Part shown: positions 9,707 to 18,675 of the stretch, in pieces
How positions within the stretch are numbered: position 1 is the stretch's first letter
How the letters are laid out: each line of letters starts with the position of its first letter
NCBI GenBank assembly: GCA_903842675.1
Contig: CAIMMQ010000038.1
Span: 1 to 39,994, forward strand
Source of the DNA: an uncultured Actinomycetes bacterium
GTDB taxonomy: Bacteria; Actinomycetota; Actinomycetes; Nanopelagicales; Nanopelagicaceae
DNA length: 39,994 bases
Reading direction: 5' to 3'
Translations under genes and position numbers: made by a program
Notes under the pieces: model-generated
Told to the model about the DNA's origin: nothing
Database searches by the model: none
Seen by the model: only the letters and a program-made list of their open reading frames with translations

Positions 9707-10624
9707 ATGTTTGGTTTCCTAGCAATATTTATTGGCGCACTCTCCGCTGTTCAATCTCGCATCAACGGTCAACTCTCGCGCGATATTCATAATGGTCTGG
9801 CCGCTGCGCTAATTTCTTTCACGACTGGATGGGTAATTCTCTTTGTATTGGTCTTTGGTTTAAAGAAGGAACGGGAAGGCCTTTTTACAATCATCCGGGC
9901 GCTCAAACATAGAAAGCTTCGTTATTGGGAAGCAATGGCTGGAGTAATGGGTGGTTTCTTTGTATCTGTACAAAGCATCACGGTTCCGCAAATCGGTGTT
10001 GCACTCTTTACGATCAGTACTGTTGCCGGACAAACTTCTGCATCCTTACTCGTAGATAAAATCGGACTCTCCCCAAGCGGAAAGAAGCGGGTAACCCTCT
10101 CGCGCGTCTTTGTTGCAACTGCCACACTTTTCTCAGTCGCGGTTGCAGTATTCCCAGATCTACGACATTCGACTTTTAAATTTATACCGCTATTTCTCTC
10201 CCTCTTGGTGGGAATTACGATTGCGTTTCAGCAAGCAATAAATGGTCGGTTAAATGCTGTTGCCAAGAGTCCGCTGGCAACAACTTGGATGAATTTTGCT
10301 ACCGGTGGCATAGTTATTTTTGTTGCGCTTTGCTTCACGCTTTTACGCGGGGGAAATATTGGTCCGCTGCCACACAATATTTGGTTATATACAGGTGGCT
10401 CCATCGGAGTGATATTTGTTGCAGTTTCAGCTTTTATAATAAAAAATCTTGGCGTTCTAAACTTTATTTTATTCAGCGTCACTGGACAGTTAATCGGTGC
10501 CGTTATGTTGGATTGGTTAGCACCAGCACGTGTCGGAGCACTGAGTGGTTACCTTATTACTGGAACTTTAATGACCTTGCTTTCGATTGCTTTTTCTAGA
10601 TTTTATGAAGCGCGGAAAGCCTAG
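9707..10624 (+). CDS. DMT superfamily transporter (DUF606/YdcZ-like), paralogue of 62..1009
   Basis: Multi-TM with the same internal-repeat motif as the first-window paralogue; SD-like aggggt upstream. Confidence 0.85.
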   Translation: MFGFLAIFIGALSAVQSRINGQLSRDIHNGLAAALISFTTGWVILFVLVFGLKKEREGLFTIIRALKHRKLRYWEAMAGVMGGFFVSVQSITVPQIGVALFTISTVAGQTSASLLVDKIGLSPSGKKRVTLSRVFVATATLFSVAVAVFPDLRHSTFKFIPLFLSLLVGITIAFQQAINGRLNAVAKSPLATTWMNFATGGIVIFVALCFTLLRGGNIGPLPHNIWLYTGGSIGVIFVAVSAFIIKNLGVLNFILFSVTGQLIGAVMLDWLAPARVGALSGYLITGTLMTLLSIAFSRFYEARKA

Positions 10625-10654
10625 ATTTTCCTGAGAACACGCTGGATATCGCTA

Positions 10655-10673
10655 TCTCACATTAATAGTGAGA
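10655..10673. promoter_or_regulatory. Candidate TetR operator, TCTCAC-N7-GTGAGA
   Basis: 6-bp perfect inverted repeat immediately upstream of, and overlapping, the tetR start region. Confidence 0.45.
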
Positions 10674-11270
10674 GAATTCCACGTGCCTAAAATTCAAGCA
10701 GCGACTATCGGTGAAAACCGTGAAATGCGCCGTCAGCAACTAATGAGCGCTGCGCTCGAGCTTGCAATGAGTAAAGGAGCTGGGGCAATTACGGTTGCTG
10801 CAGTTGCACAAAAAGCGGGTCTCGCGCGAAGTTCCATATATGAATATTTTTCTAGCTCGGCAGATCTCGTTGCAGATTTAGTAATAGAAGAACTTGATTA
10901 TTACACCGTCCGGTTGGGTCAAGCTATTTCTGGTGCAACAGATCCTTTTGAAAAGATTGAACTTTGGATAGCCGAAGGTTTGCAATATGTAGTTGATGGC
11001 CGCCACATGCTTGTGAAGTCTCTCAATACAATCACAACACCAGATTATCGAAAAGAAGAAATCTCATTGGGTCACCGTAAATTGATTGCCCCGCTTCGTG
11101 AAGCGCTAACTCAAACAGGTATCGCAGATTTAGCAGGCGCTAGCGCATTTATTTCTAGTGTGACTGATGCCGCAAGTGTGCGAATCGAATCTGGAAATGA
11201 ACCAATGCGCGAAATCCAAAACGCAACTACTTTTGCGTTGGCTGGATTGCGCGCACTAGCCGCTAATTAA
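10668..11270 (+). CDS. TetR/AcrR family transcriptional regulator
   Basis: N-terminal HTH: ITVAAVAQKAGLARSSIYEYFSSSADLVADL. Real start may be GTG 10683. Confidence 0.88.
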   Translation: MREFHVPKIQAATIGENREMRRQQLMSAALELAMSKGAGAITVAAVAQKAGLARSSIYEYFSSSADLVADLVIEELDYYTVRLGQAISGATDPFEKIELWIAEGLQYVVDGRHMLVKSLNTITTPDYRKEEISLGHRKLIAPLREALTQTGIADLAGASAFISSVTDAASVRIESGNEPMREIQNATTFALAGLRALAAN

Positions 11271-11271
11271 G

Positions 11272-12267
11272 TTATTTACTTACTTCGAACGAGATACTTC
11301 CTTTTAACGCTGGATAGTTCGCAGTTCCTGGTGCCTTAACACTTACAGAACAAGTTCCGGCTTTCTTTCCAGTTATTTTACTTCCAGAAACTTTACAAGT
11401 TGAATTCGTAGCAACTTTATAGGTTGCGCTCTCGCCAAAATTAGTTTTAGCAGATAGTGCAATGGCTTGCCCGATCTTTATTGATTTAGGCGCGGTGCGA
11501 ACAAACTGAACGCCAGGAGTAAGCGCGAATGGGAAGTCGGCTTTCCCGTTGGTCGTTGTGATTTCAAGGTTGCAATAATTGGTGCCAGCTAGTGCGGTAA
11601 TTAAGTTATCTTTTACATTGCAGAAAGTTTTACCAGATGGATCTGCTGAAATTGTAAGTGTCGGCTTTGAACCATCCGATGTAGTAACTACAACATACTT
11701 CGGTGTCTCATAAGGCAGGCTTCCTGGAACGGTAGCTGACAAGTTTTTCCCATCGATCTGCGCAGTAATAGTTACGCTTGTGACTGGAGTTGTTGCAGCT
11801 GGCGTTGTTGATTGCGCGGCAAAAGTAATTGGGAAGAATTGATCTTCGGAGTGATCTGCAGTTGAAGCGTGATCAAATTCAATAGCGATTCCACAAACTT
11901 GGTGTGCGCAATCGGCGCCCCAGGCATGGCCATTATCAACTTTTACACTAATCAAATCTGTTGGCTTAGCGGTTCCGCCCATTGCTGTTGTAACCCATTG
12001 TTCAGAGGATTGATTAATTTGAGTGGGGCGGGCACCCATTGCGCCTTGCACGCCTTGATAAACATAAAGACCTTTTCCAGTTGGAAAACTTCCTAGAGTT
12101 AGTGTGACAACATCGCCACCAGGATTGAGCCCAGTAAGTGTTTGGCTTGCAAGAGGGGCGCCAGTTGCGGCTGTAAATGTAACTTTGGATTGTGCCTGGG
12201 CAGATGGTGCAAGACCAATTGCGATCAATCCGGCGACTAATACCGCTGCCATATTACGTTTATTCAT
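11272..12267 (-). CDS. Secreted protein: N-terminal DC-x4-C/DH/DQF domain plus Ig-like C-terminal domain
   Basis: Signal peptide ending SAQAQ; DCAHQVCGIAIEFDHASTADHSEDQFFPITF motif; SD aggag upstream of ATG. Confidence 0.75.
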   Translation of the reverse strand: MNKRNMAAVLVAGLIAIGLAPSAQAQSKVTFTAATGAPLASQTLTGLNPGGDVVTLTLGSFPTGKGLYVYQGVQGAMGARPTQINQSSEQWVTTAMGGTAKPTDLISVKVDNGHAWGADCAHQVCGIAIEFDHASTADHSEDQFFPITFAAQSTTPAATTPVTSVTITAQIDGKNLSATVPGSLPYETPKYVVVTTSDGSKPTLTISADPSGKTFCNVKDNLITALAGTNYCNLEITTTNGKADFPFALTPGVQFVRTAPKSIKIGQAIALSAKTNFGESATYKVATNSTCKVSGSKITGKKAGTCSVSVKAPGTANYPALKGSISFEVSK

Positions 12268-12287
12268 TTCTCCTGCTTTCGATTGGG

Positions 12288-12785
12288 TTATTTTGAAAAT
12301 TGAATTGGAATAAATTGATCAAAGGTTCGATCATCACCTCGAGTGTGATCGGCTCGAACATAAACAGCACAGCTAGTTTTGCGACAATCTACTTTGCCAA
12401 TAATTGGCGATACTTTGATCGAAACTGAAAATCGGCCACCTGGTTGATAGGGCTTTGCAAGTCCGATTCCATATTGTGGTGGATTTGATGAAATCCAAAC
12501 AGATGAGCCAGTTGTACCTGTTTTATCGGCGCCGCCGCCACAAACGGATGGTCGAACACCTGATTTAACAATCTTGCAGAGTTCAATATATATACCAACA
12601 GTTTCATCAAAGCGAGCCCCAGAAATATTTAACTTATCGCCCGTTTTTACATTGCTAACTTTTGAAACTGAAAAGATTGAGCCATTACTTCCAGTAACAG
12701 AAGCAGCACTTGCCCCGAATGGAACTTGGGTTAACCAAATAACGCAGATCAGTACCGCTATAAGTTGACGTTTAGAAACTGGCAC
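12288..12785 (-). CDS. Secreted single-domain protein sharing the domain of its neighbour (possible neocarzinostatin-like beta-sandwich)
   Basis: Signal peptide; DCRKTSCAVYVRADHTRGDDRTFDQFIPIQF; GTG start. Confidence 0.7.
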   Translation of the reverse strand: MPVSKRQLIAVLICVIWLTQVPFGASAASVTGSNGSIFSVSKVSNVKTGDKLNISGARFDETVGIYIELCKIVKSGVRPSVCGGGADKTGTTGSSVWISSNPPQYGIGLAKPYQPGGRFSVSIKVSPIIGKVDCRKTSCAVYVRADHTRGDDRTFDQFIPIQFSK

Positions 12786-12870
12786 GGATGAAACTTATTC
12801 CTTGACGAGCCTATATTTGCACCACACTATGGGTGTGATCTGTCGGTATCTTGCGTGTGATAATCATCCA

Positions 12871-13773
12871 ATGAAGCGCTCAGTCAAGTTATTGATACTA
12901 GGAACAGCGCTCTCGATTGTGTTTGGTGCTAGCGCTCAAGCGTCCGGGATAAACATTGGTCCCGAGCAGTTAAAGCTTCCTGTTGTTAAATCTGGTGAAG
13001 TTAGTAAGTACCAAAAGATCGTTGCCCTTGCGGACGGAAGTGCTGAAATCATCGCGGCGCTAGGGTACAAATCAAATTTAGTTGGACGTGATATCGCTTC
13101 AACAATGCCAGAACTAGCAAACGTTCCAATCGATACAAATGCACATCAGGTAGCCGTTGAACGAGTTCTATCCCAGCACCCTGATTTGATATTTATTGAT
13201 GCGAACACAAGTCCAACTAGCGCTTTAGATGTACTTGCGAAATCTGGGATAAAAATTCTCAAGATACCAAGTGCATTCTCGCTAGCAAGCGTCGTATTAA
13301 AAGAACGGGCAATTGCATCAGCACTGGTTGTTCCAAAAGCGGAAAAACTCTTAGAAGTAAAAATGAGTTCCTCGGTTTTCCCGAAATCCAAAACCAAAGT
13401 CGCATTTCTTTACCTGCGGGGAAACGCATCCATCTACCTGGTTGGTGGAAAGGGATCGGGCGCTGATTCAATTCTTTCAAAGATTGGTTTTACCGACGTT
13501 GGAGCCAATTTACTTAAGACTCCCTTCACTGCTCTAAGTGCCGAAGAGTTAATAAAGTTGCAACCAGATGTACTTCTTTTGATGACGAAGGGGTTGCAAT
13601 CAGTAGGCGGCGTTAGTGGCCTCGTTGCACTACCTGGAATCGCGCAAACACCTGCCGGTAAAAATAAGCGTTATGTGACGGTTGATGATTCGTTACTACT
13701 CTCATTTGGGCCGAGAACTATCTCGATGTTGCCGCTCTTGCAGCAAGCAATTGCTAAGGTTGCTGGGTCATGA
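12871..13773 (+). CDS. hmuT: Heme/iron ABC transporter substrate-binding protein (HmuT-like)
   Basis: Periplasmic-binding fold features: LADGSAEIIAALGYKSNLVGRD, YLRGNASIYLVGGKGSGADSILSKIG. ATG 12871 gives a signal peptide. Confidence 0.8.
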   Translation: MKRSVKLLILGTALSIVFGASAQASGINIGPEQLKLPVVKSGEVSKYQKIVALADGSAEIIAALGYKSNLVGRDIASTMPELANVPIDTNAHQVAVERVLSQHPDLIFIDANTSPTSALDVLAKSGIKILKIPSAFSLASVVLKERAIASALVVPKAEKLLEVKMSSSVFPKSKTKVAFLYLRGNASIYLVGGKGSGADSILSKIGFTDVGANLLKTPFTALSAEELIKLQPDVLLLMTKGLQSVGGVSGLVALPGIAQTPAGKNKRYVTVDDSLLLSFGPRTISMLPLLQQAIAKVAGS

Positions 13774-14753
13774 AGAAATTAGCGCTCTACCTTTCGCTGC
13801 TCGCAGTGATTGTTTTACTCTTTATCGCTTCACTTCGAATTGGAATTATTCATTTACAGACTCCACTCTGGGATTTGATTGGTAAGCACGATGGAATAGA
13901 TGCCACGACTGTTTGGGATGTCCGGTTTCCAAGAGTATTTGGTGCAGCGCTTCTAGGAGCGGCGCTTGGTGTCGCTGGTGTTATTGCACAAGGAATTTTT
14001 AGAAACCCACTTGCCGAACCAACTCTTATTGGATTAACAAGTGGCGCAACTCTTGGTTCGATAGCGGTAATTGCGACTGGGGCCGCCGCCTTTGGCTCTA
14101 GAACGAATGTGGAATCGGCAGTACTTTTTGCTGGCCTGGCTGCGCTCTTGGTGCAATTGCTTGCGCCAAATAAAGGCTTAGGGTTTCTTATTACAGGTAT
14201 TGCCATCTCGGCAATCTTGACTGCACTTGCTGGTGTCATGATTTCTATTTCGGCTAAACCAGGCGTGCAATCGCTTTCGTTTTGGAATTTCGGTTCGTTA
14301 GCGATGTTAAATAATCAAACCCTAAAGATAATCGCACCATTTATTGAGCTAGGTTTTATCTCGGCTTTCATGGTTTCTAGAAAATTAGATATTTATTCTC
14401 TCGGTGAAAACTCCTCGCACTACATGGGGGTAAAGCCAAAACAAATCAGGCTCTGGGCCATAATTTCCCTCGCCTTACTGATCGGCCCAGCAGTCAGCGC
14501 CGTTGGCGCAATCGCGTTCCTGGGATTATTAGTTCCACATATCGTTCGATTACTAGTTGGACCTAGCCATCGCCGGGCACTTTCATTTAGTGCACTTATC
14601 GGAGCAATAATTTTGATGCTGGCAGATTTAGCATCTCGCACTTTATTTCAACCCCATGAAATTCCGCTTGGACTCTTAACATCTTTGATCGGCGCACCTG
14701 CCTTGATAATTTTGCTCCGACTGCGAAGCGCACAGTGGGTCAGCCATGATTAA
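13770..14753 (+). CDS. hmuU: FecCD-family ABC permease (HmuU-like)
   Basis: WDVRFPRVFGAALLGAALGVAGVIAQGIFRNPLAEPTLIG, FLGLLVPHIVRLLVGPSHRRALSFSALIGA; ATGA overlap. Confidence 0.92.
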   Translation: MKKLALYLSLLAVIVLLFIASLRIGIIHLQTPLWDLIGKHDGIDATTVWDVRFPRVFGAALLGAALGVAGVIAQGIFRNPLAEPTLIGLTSGATLGSIAVIATGAAAFGSRTNVESAVLFAGLAALLVQLLAPNKGLGFLITGIAISAILTALAGVMISISAKPGVQSLSFWNFGSLAMLNNQTLKIIAPFIELGFISAFMVSRKLDIYSLGENSSHYMGVKPKQIRLWAIISLALLIGPAVSAVGAIAFLGLLVPHIVRLLVGPSHRRALSFSALIGAIILMLADLASRTLFQPHEIPLGLLTSLIGAPALIILLRLRSAQWVSHD

Positions 14754-15348
14754 CGTAAAGAATCTATCTTTCTACCGTGAAAACCGCGTTGTTCTCGACG
14801 AGCTTGATCTGCAACTGGAAAAGGGCGAACTAGTTCTGTTATCTGGATCCAATGGTGTTGGAAAGTCCACTTTGCTGCAATTAATTGGTGGCGTGTTAAA
14901 ACCTACTTCTGGTGAGATAACGATTAATGGCACGGATATTTCTGAAATGAAAGTTAAGGATCAGGCCCTACTGCGTTCTATCGCGCCACAACGCCGGATA
15001 TTTACGCTCGCTTACAGTGTTGGTGAAGTTCTTCATTTATTGCCAGAAAAAAGACGGAGCTTCAACGTTGATTTAATTATTGAAAGCCTCGGCTTAGTCG
15101 AAATTATGGCAAGTAAGGTGACAGAACTTTCAATTGGCCAGCAACAACGTGTCAGTTTGGCAATCGCCCTAATTCAAGAGGCAGATTTCTATTTATTGGA
15201 CGAGCCTTTTAGCGCCCAAGATGAGGACAGTGTTCTTAATTTAGTCGCGCTTCTTGCAGAAATTAAGAAAGAAAAAGGAGTAATGGTTGTCAGTCATAAC
15301 ACTGGCACTCATTACTCCCAATTCGATAGAGAGATTAAACTTACTTAA
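14746..15348 (+). CDS. hmuV: Heme/iron ABC transporter ATP-binding protein (HmuV-like, short)
   Basis: Walker A SGSNGVGKST, LSIGQQQRVSLA signature, FYLLDEPF, H-loop VVSHN; 200 aa. Confidence 0.87.
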   Translation: MINVKNLSFYRENRVVLDELDLQLEKGELVLLSGSNGVGKSTLLQLIGGVLKPTSGEITINGTDISEMKVKDQALLRSIAPQRRIFTLAYSVGEVLHLLPEKRRSFNVDLIIESLGLVEIMASKVTELSIGQQQRVSLAIALIQEADFYLLDEPFSAQDEDSVLNLVALLAEIKKEKGVMVVSHNTGTHYSQFDREIKLT

Positions 15349-17197
15349 CTCGAGGCTTCTTTCCGCCGGCTGACTTGTTTGGTCCAGCCTTCTTAAAAGT
15401 TCCCTTAGCTACTGGAGCCTTTTTAGCAAATTTCTTAGGAGCAGACTTTGAGAATTTACTTGGCGCCTTCTTTGGATCTGCCTTTTTAAATGCTGGACGC
15501 TTTGCTGATTTCGAATCACTCTTCTCATCATCTGCGCGCCAAGTTGAAGTACCTGGACGAGAATCAGATTTGTAACTCTTCTTTGCAACGTTAAAGCGAT
15601 CTACCTTTGCTGGACGATCTGATTTTTCAAATCGTTCTGCCTTTGGATGACGATCGGCGCGAAAGGTGCGTTCTGGCCGAGCGCCAGATTCTGAACGAAC
15701 TGGGCGATCGTTGCGTGCTGGACGCTCTGTGCTAGCAGTACGCGCTGTCCGTTCTGTACTAGCTGGACGCGCTGGCCGGTCATCGTACTTTGGCTTTGAC
15801 GGTGTGACACCGCGGAAAGAACGAACTGGTTTTTCACTTCGTTCAGTTCTAAATGGACGATCGTTGCGTGCCGGGCGCTCTGTTTGTTCAGATTGAACAT
15901 CATCACTGCGACGTCCACCACCTTCACTGCGCTTTTTAAAGTTACTTGCATGACCTCGACGGAATCCACCACGGTCACCACGATCACGGCTTCCGCGATC
16001 ATTACGGCCGGGCTTCTCTGCCGGAACTATTACTGGGATACCAGATGGTTCTTGAGAACCAGTAACACGTACTAATTCTGGGTCAGATGGGCGAACATAA
16101 ACTTCAGATAATTTAACGCCGGCACGGTTTGTAATACCGAAGATGCCACGCTTTTGCTTGTGGGTAGCAAGAGTTACAACTACACCTGTTGCACCAGCAC
16201 GAGCTGTACGACCGGCGCGGTGTAAATAATCTTTGTGATCCGCAGGCGCATCAACATGAACTACCAATGAAACATCATCAACGTGAATACCGCGAGCTGC
16301 AACATCTGTTGCAACAAGAGCACTTGCACGACCATCTTTGAATGAGGCAAGAACGCGGGTGCGCTGTCCCTGAGATTTTCCACCGTGTAGTACTCCAACA
16401 GGAACGCCAGATTTCAACATTTTCTCAGCGAGCTTGTCAGCACCATGTTTTGTACGAACGAAGAATATTGTGCGACCTTCACGTGCTGCGATTTGTGTTG
16501 CAACTAAATCTTTATGTCCTTGATCCATGATCAAGACATGGTGCAACATATCGGCAGAGCGCGATTTTTCATTCTCTAATGAGTGCGTGATTGGATCTTT
16601 GAGGAAACGCTTTACTAGCGAATCAACATCGCGATCTAAAGTTGCTGAGAAAAGTAAACGCTGGCCGTCATCTTTAGTTTGGCCGAGGATATCTTTAACG
16701 ACTGGCAAGAATCCCATATCAGCCATTTGATCGGCTTCATCAAGAACTGTAATCATTACATCGTCGAGTTGAACATGCTTCTTCTCGATAAGGTCGATTA
16801 AACGTCCTGGTGTTGCAACAAGAATTGTTACGCCACTACGAAGTGCCTTGATTTGGCCAACATATGAAAGACCGCCTGCAACAACTTGAGTACTTAAACC
16901 AACTTTGCGAGATAGTGGTCCGATTACATCTGAAATTTGAACTGCTAATTCGCGCGTTGGTGAAAGTACCAATGCAAGTGGGCGATGTGGCTTAGCGGTG
17001 CGACCTTCTAAGCGAGTTAACATTGAAAGACCGAAAGCTAAAGTTTTACCGGATCCAGTCTGTCCACGACCTAAAACATCGCGACCTTTGATTGCATCGG
17101 GAATAGTTGCGGTTTGAATTGGAAATGGGGATGTAATTCCCTGGTCCTCGAGCGTAGCTACGAGCGCAGGGGCAATGCCTAAATCTTTAAATGACAT
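15341..17197 (-). CDS. DEAD-box RNA helicase with long basic/low-complexity RP/RG/DR-rich C-terminal tail
   Basis: GRGQTGSGKTLAFGL, PTRELA, VLDEADQM, LFSATL, HRAGRTAR. Start assigned to MSFKDLG (ATG 17197); the track extends to 17239. Confidence 0.93.
   Translation of the reverse strand: MSFKDLGIAPALVATLEDQGITSPFPIQTATIPDAIKGRDVLGRGQTGSGKTLAFGLSMLTRLEGRTAKPHRPLALVLSPTRELAVQISDVIGPLSRKVGLSTQVVAGGLSYVGQIKALRSGVTILVATPGRLIDLIEKKHVQLDDVMITVLDEADQMADMGFLPVVKDILGQTKDDGQRLLFSATLDRDVDSLVKRFLKDPITHSLENEKSRSADMLHHVLIMDQGHKDLVATQIAAREGRTIFFVRTKHGADKLAEKMLKSGVPVGVLHGGKSQGQRTRVLASFKDGRASALVATDVAARGIHVDDVSLVVHVDAPADHKDYLHRAGRTARAGATGVVVTLATHKQKRGIFGITNRAGVKLSEVYVRPSDPELVRVTGSQEPSGIPVIVPAEKPGRNDRGSRDRGDRGGFRRGHASNFKKRSEGGGRRSDDVQSEQTERPARNDRPFRTERSEKPVRSFRGVTPSKPKYDDRPARPASTERTARTASTERPARNDRPVRSESGARPERTFRADRHPKAERFEKSDRPAKVDRFNVAKKSYKSDSRPGTSTWRADDEKSDSKSAKRPAFKKADPKKAPSKFSKSAPKKFAKKAPVAKGTFKKAGPNKSAGGKKPRVK
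15705..15883. repeat. Degenerate coding repeat (TERPARNDRP) in helicase tail
   Basis: cgatcgttgcgtgctggacgctctgt (15705-15730) vs cgatcgttgcgtgccgggcgctctgt (15858-15883), two mismatches. Confidence 0.7.
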
Positions 17198-17209
17198 AAA
17201 AATACCAAT

Positions 17210-17230
17210 CGAGACATCAAGCGTGTCTCG
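17210..17230 (-). promoter_or_regulatory. Leader hairpin of the DEAD-box helicase gene
   Basis: CGAGACA-tcaagcg-TGTCTCG perfect 7-bp inverted repeat 12 nt upstream of the likely ATG; a U-rich stretch follows on the mRNA strand. Confidence 0.5.
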
Positions 17231-17343
17231 TGGTGCCACAGATTAAGACTCGCAAGCGAACCATGGCTCTTGCCAGTGGGTTCTTATAAGTGGTGCTGCG
17301 GTTGCAACAACTGGCTAATTGTAACCTACAAATTTAGGTGAAA

Positions 17344-17979
17344 TTACCGCGGACTTGTTAGCGCTAATCCAATGGCAAGAACCATGATTCCAAGCGCAGA
17401 TATTGCAGTTAATGCACGTCGCACTGTGGGCCGTGCAAGATAAACCGAAGCGCGATCAACTACTGCAATCAATGATGAATACCAGAGAGTAGAAACTGTG
17501 GCCTGGACACAAGCAAGTAGAAATATTCCAAGACCCAGTGAGAAAGTCTTTGGAACAAAGGAGGGTATAAATGCAACGGCAAAAACTGCCGCTTTCACAT
17601 TGGTTAAGTTAGTAATTAGTCCCAGGCGATAAGCGGGCCCAAGTTTTGTTTTAGCTGCGCTATCAAAGTCGAACTTGCCAAACTCTTTTCGTAATTGCCA
17701 GAGCGTCTGAATTGAAAGAATAGTTAGGAAAGCAACGCCACAATATTTAAGCACCGAGAAGGCAAAATGTGATTTTGCAAAGACTGCTGATAAACCTATT
17801 GAAGACAGAGCGCCCCAAACCAATAATCCAGATGCATTACCCAAAACTGAATAGAACGCGGCCCGTCGACCACCAACCAAACTTTGCCGAAGCACCATTG
17901 CAACTCCCTGACCAGGAACAACGGCTAAAAGAAGTGCAGTTAAGGCAAATGCTGGAATTACTTTAAATAATTCAAGCAA
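17344..17979 (-). CDS. LysE family translocator
   Basis: LLAVVPGQGVAMVLRQSLVGGRRAAFYSVLGNASGLLVWG typical LysE/RhtB N-terminus. Confidence 0.87.
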   Translation of the reverse strand: MLELFKVIPAFALTALLLAVVPGQGVAMVLRQSLVGGRRAAFYSVLGNASGLLVWGALSSIGLSAVFAKSHFAFSVLKYCGVAFLTILSIQTLWQLRKEFGKFDFDSAAKTKLGPAYRLGLITNLTNVKAAVFAVAFIPSFVPKTFSLGLGIFLLACVQATVSTLWYSSLIAVVDRASVYLARPTVRRALTAISALGIMVLAIGLALTSPR

Positions 17980-18675
17980 TTATTTTGTAACCTTCCGGCG
18001 CCAAGTCGCATATTGCGTTGCTAGCGGATCAGAAATTTGCGAATACTTGCGCCCAGTTGCACGAGTTAACAGGAGATCGGCAAATTCTGGGTTTCTCGCC
18101 AAAATCGGGCCGTGCATATAAGTTCCAAATACATTTCCATCGACTGCTCCGTCATATTTTCCATCGCCATTGCCGTGACCAATTGAAACCTTGGCAAATG
18201 GTTTTGCATTATTGCCAAGAATTGTTTTTCCGGCATGGTTTTCAAAGCCGGTTAGTTCCAAACCCAGAACAGTTGACTTTGATTTCACATCACCGACAAA
18301 TCTCTTCTTACCTGGCACGCTTTTCACATCTAGTAATCCGAGACCTTCGACTTCTTGCCCATTCGCCCAAAAGCTATTGCCGATGATTTGGAACCCGGCG
18401 CAAACTGCAAGCACTACAGCGCCCCGCTCTATCGCGCCTTGCAAAATATCATCACGACGTAGCGCTTCTAAACTTAAAATTTGCGCAGCATCTTCCGCGC
18501 CACCAAGAAGATAGATATCGCCGTTAGTTGGGAGTAAATCATTATATGAAATATCAATTATTGACGCGGTAATGCCATGAAACTTCGCACGAAATGTTAA
18601 GACATCTGCATTGCCTTGATCGCCATATGTCCCAAGTAATTCATTATGAATTCTTACGATTCTAATTTGGCTCAT
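17980..18675 (-). CDS. gatD: Lipid II isoglutaminyl synthase glutaminase subunit GatD
   Basis: Class I GATase (AVCAGFQIIGNSF, YMHGPILARNPEFADLLL); overlaps murT. Confidence 0.9.
   Translation of the reverse strand: MSQIRIVRIHNELLGTYGDQGNADVLTFRAKFHGITASIIDISYNDLLPTNGDIYLLGGAEDAAQILSLEALRRDDILQGAIERGAVVLAVCAGFQIIGNSFWANGQEVEGLGLLDVKSVPGKKRFVGDVKSKSTVLGLELTGFENHAGKTILGNNAKPFAKVSIGHGNGDGKYDGAVDGNVFGTYMHGPILARNPEFADLLLTRATGRKYSQISDPLATQYATWRRKVTK

Noticed and set aside
15666-15896. Repetitive stretch as a possible CRISPR or tandem-repeat array
   Set aside because: Repeat is irregular, in frame, and encodes the helicase tail; no regular spacers.
17324-17339. ACCTA-N6-TAGGT as lysE terminator
   Set aside because: Only a 5-bp stem with no U-run; too weak to call.
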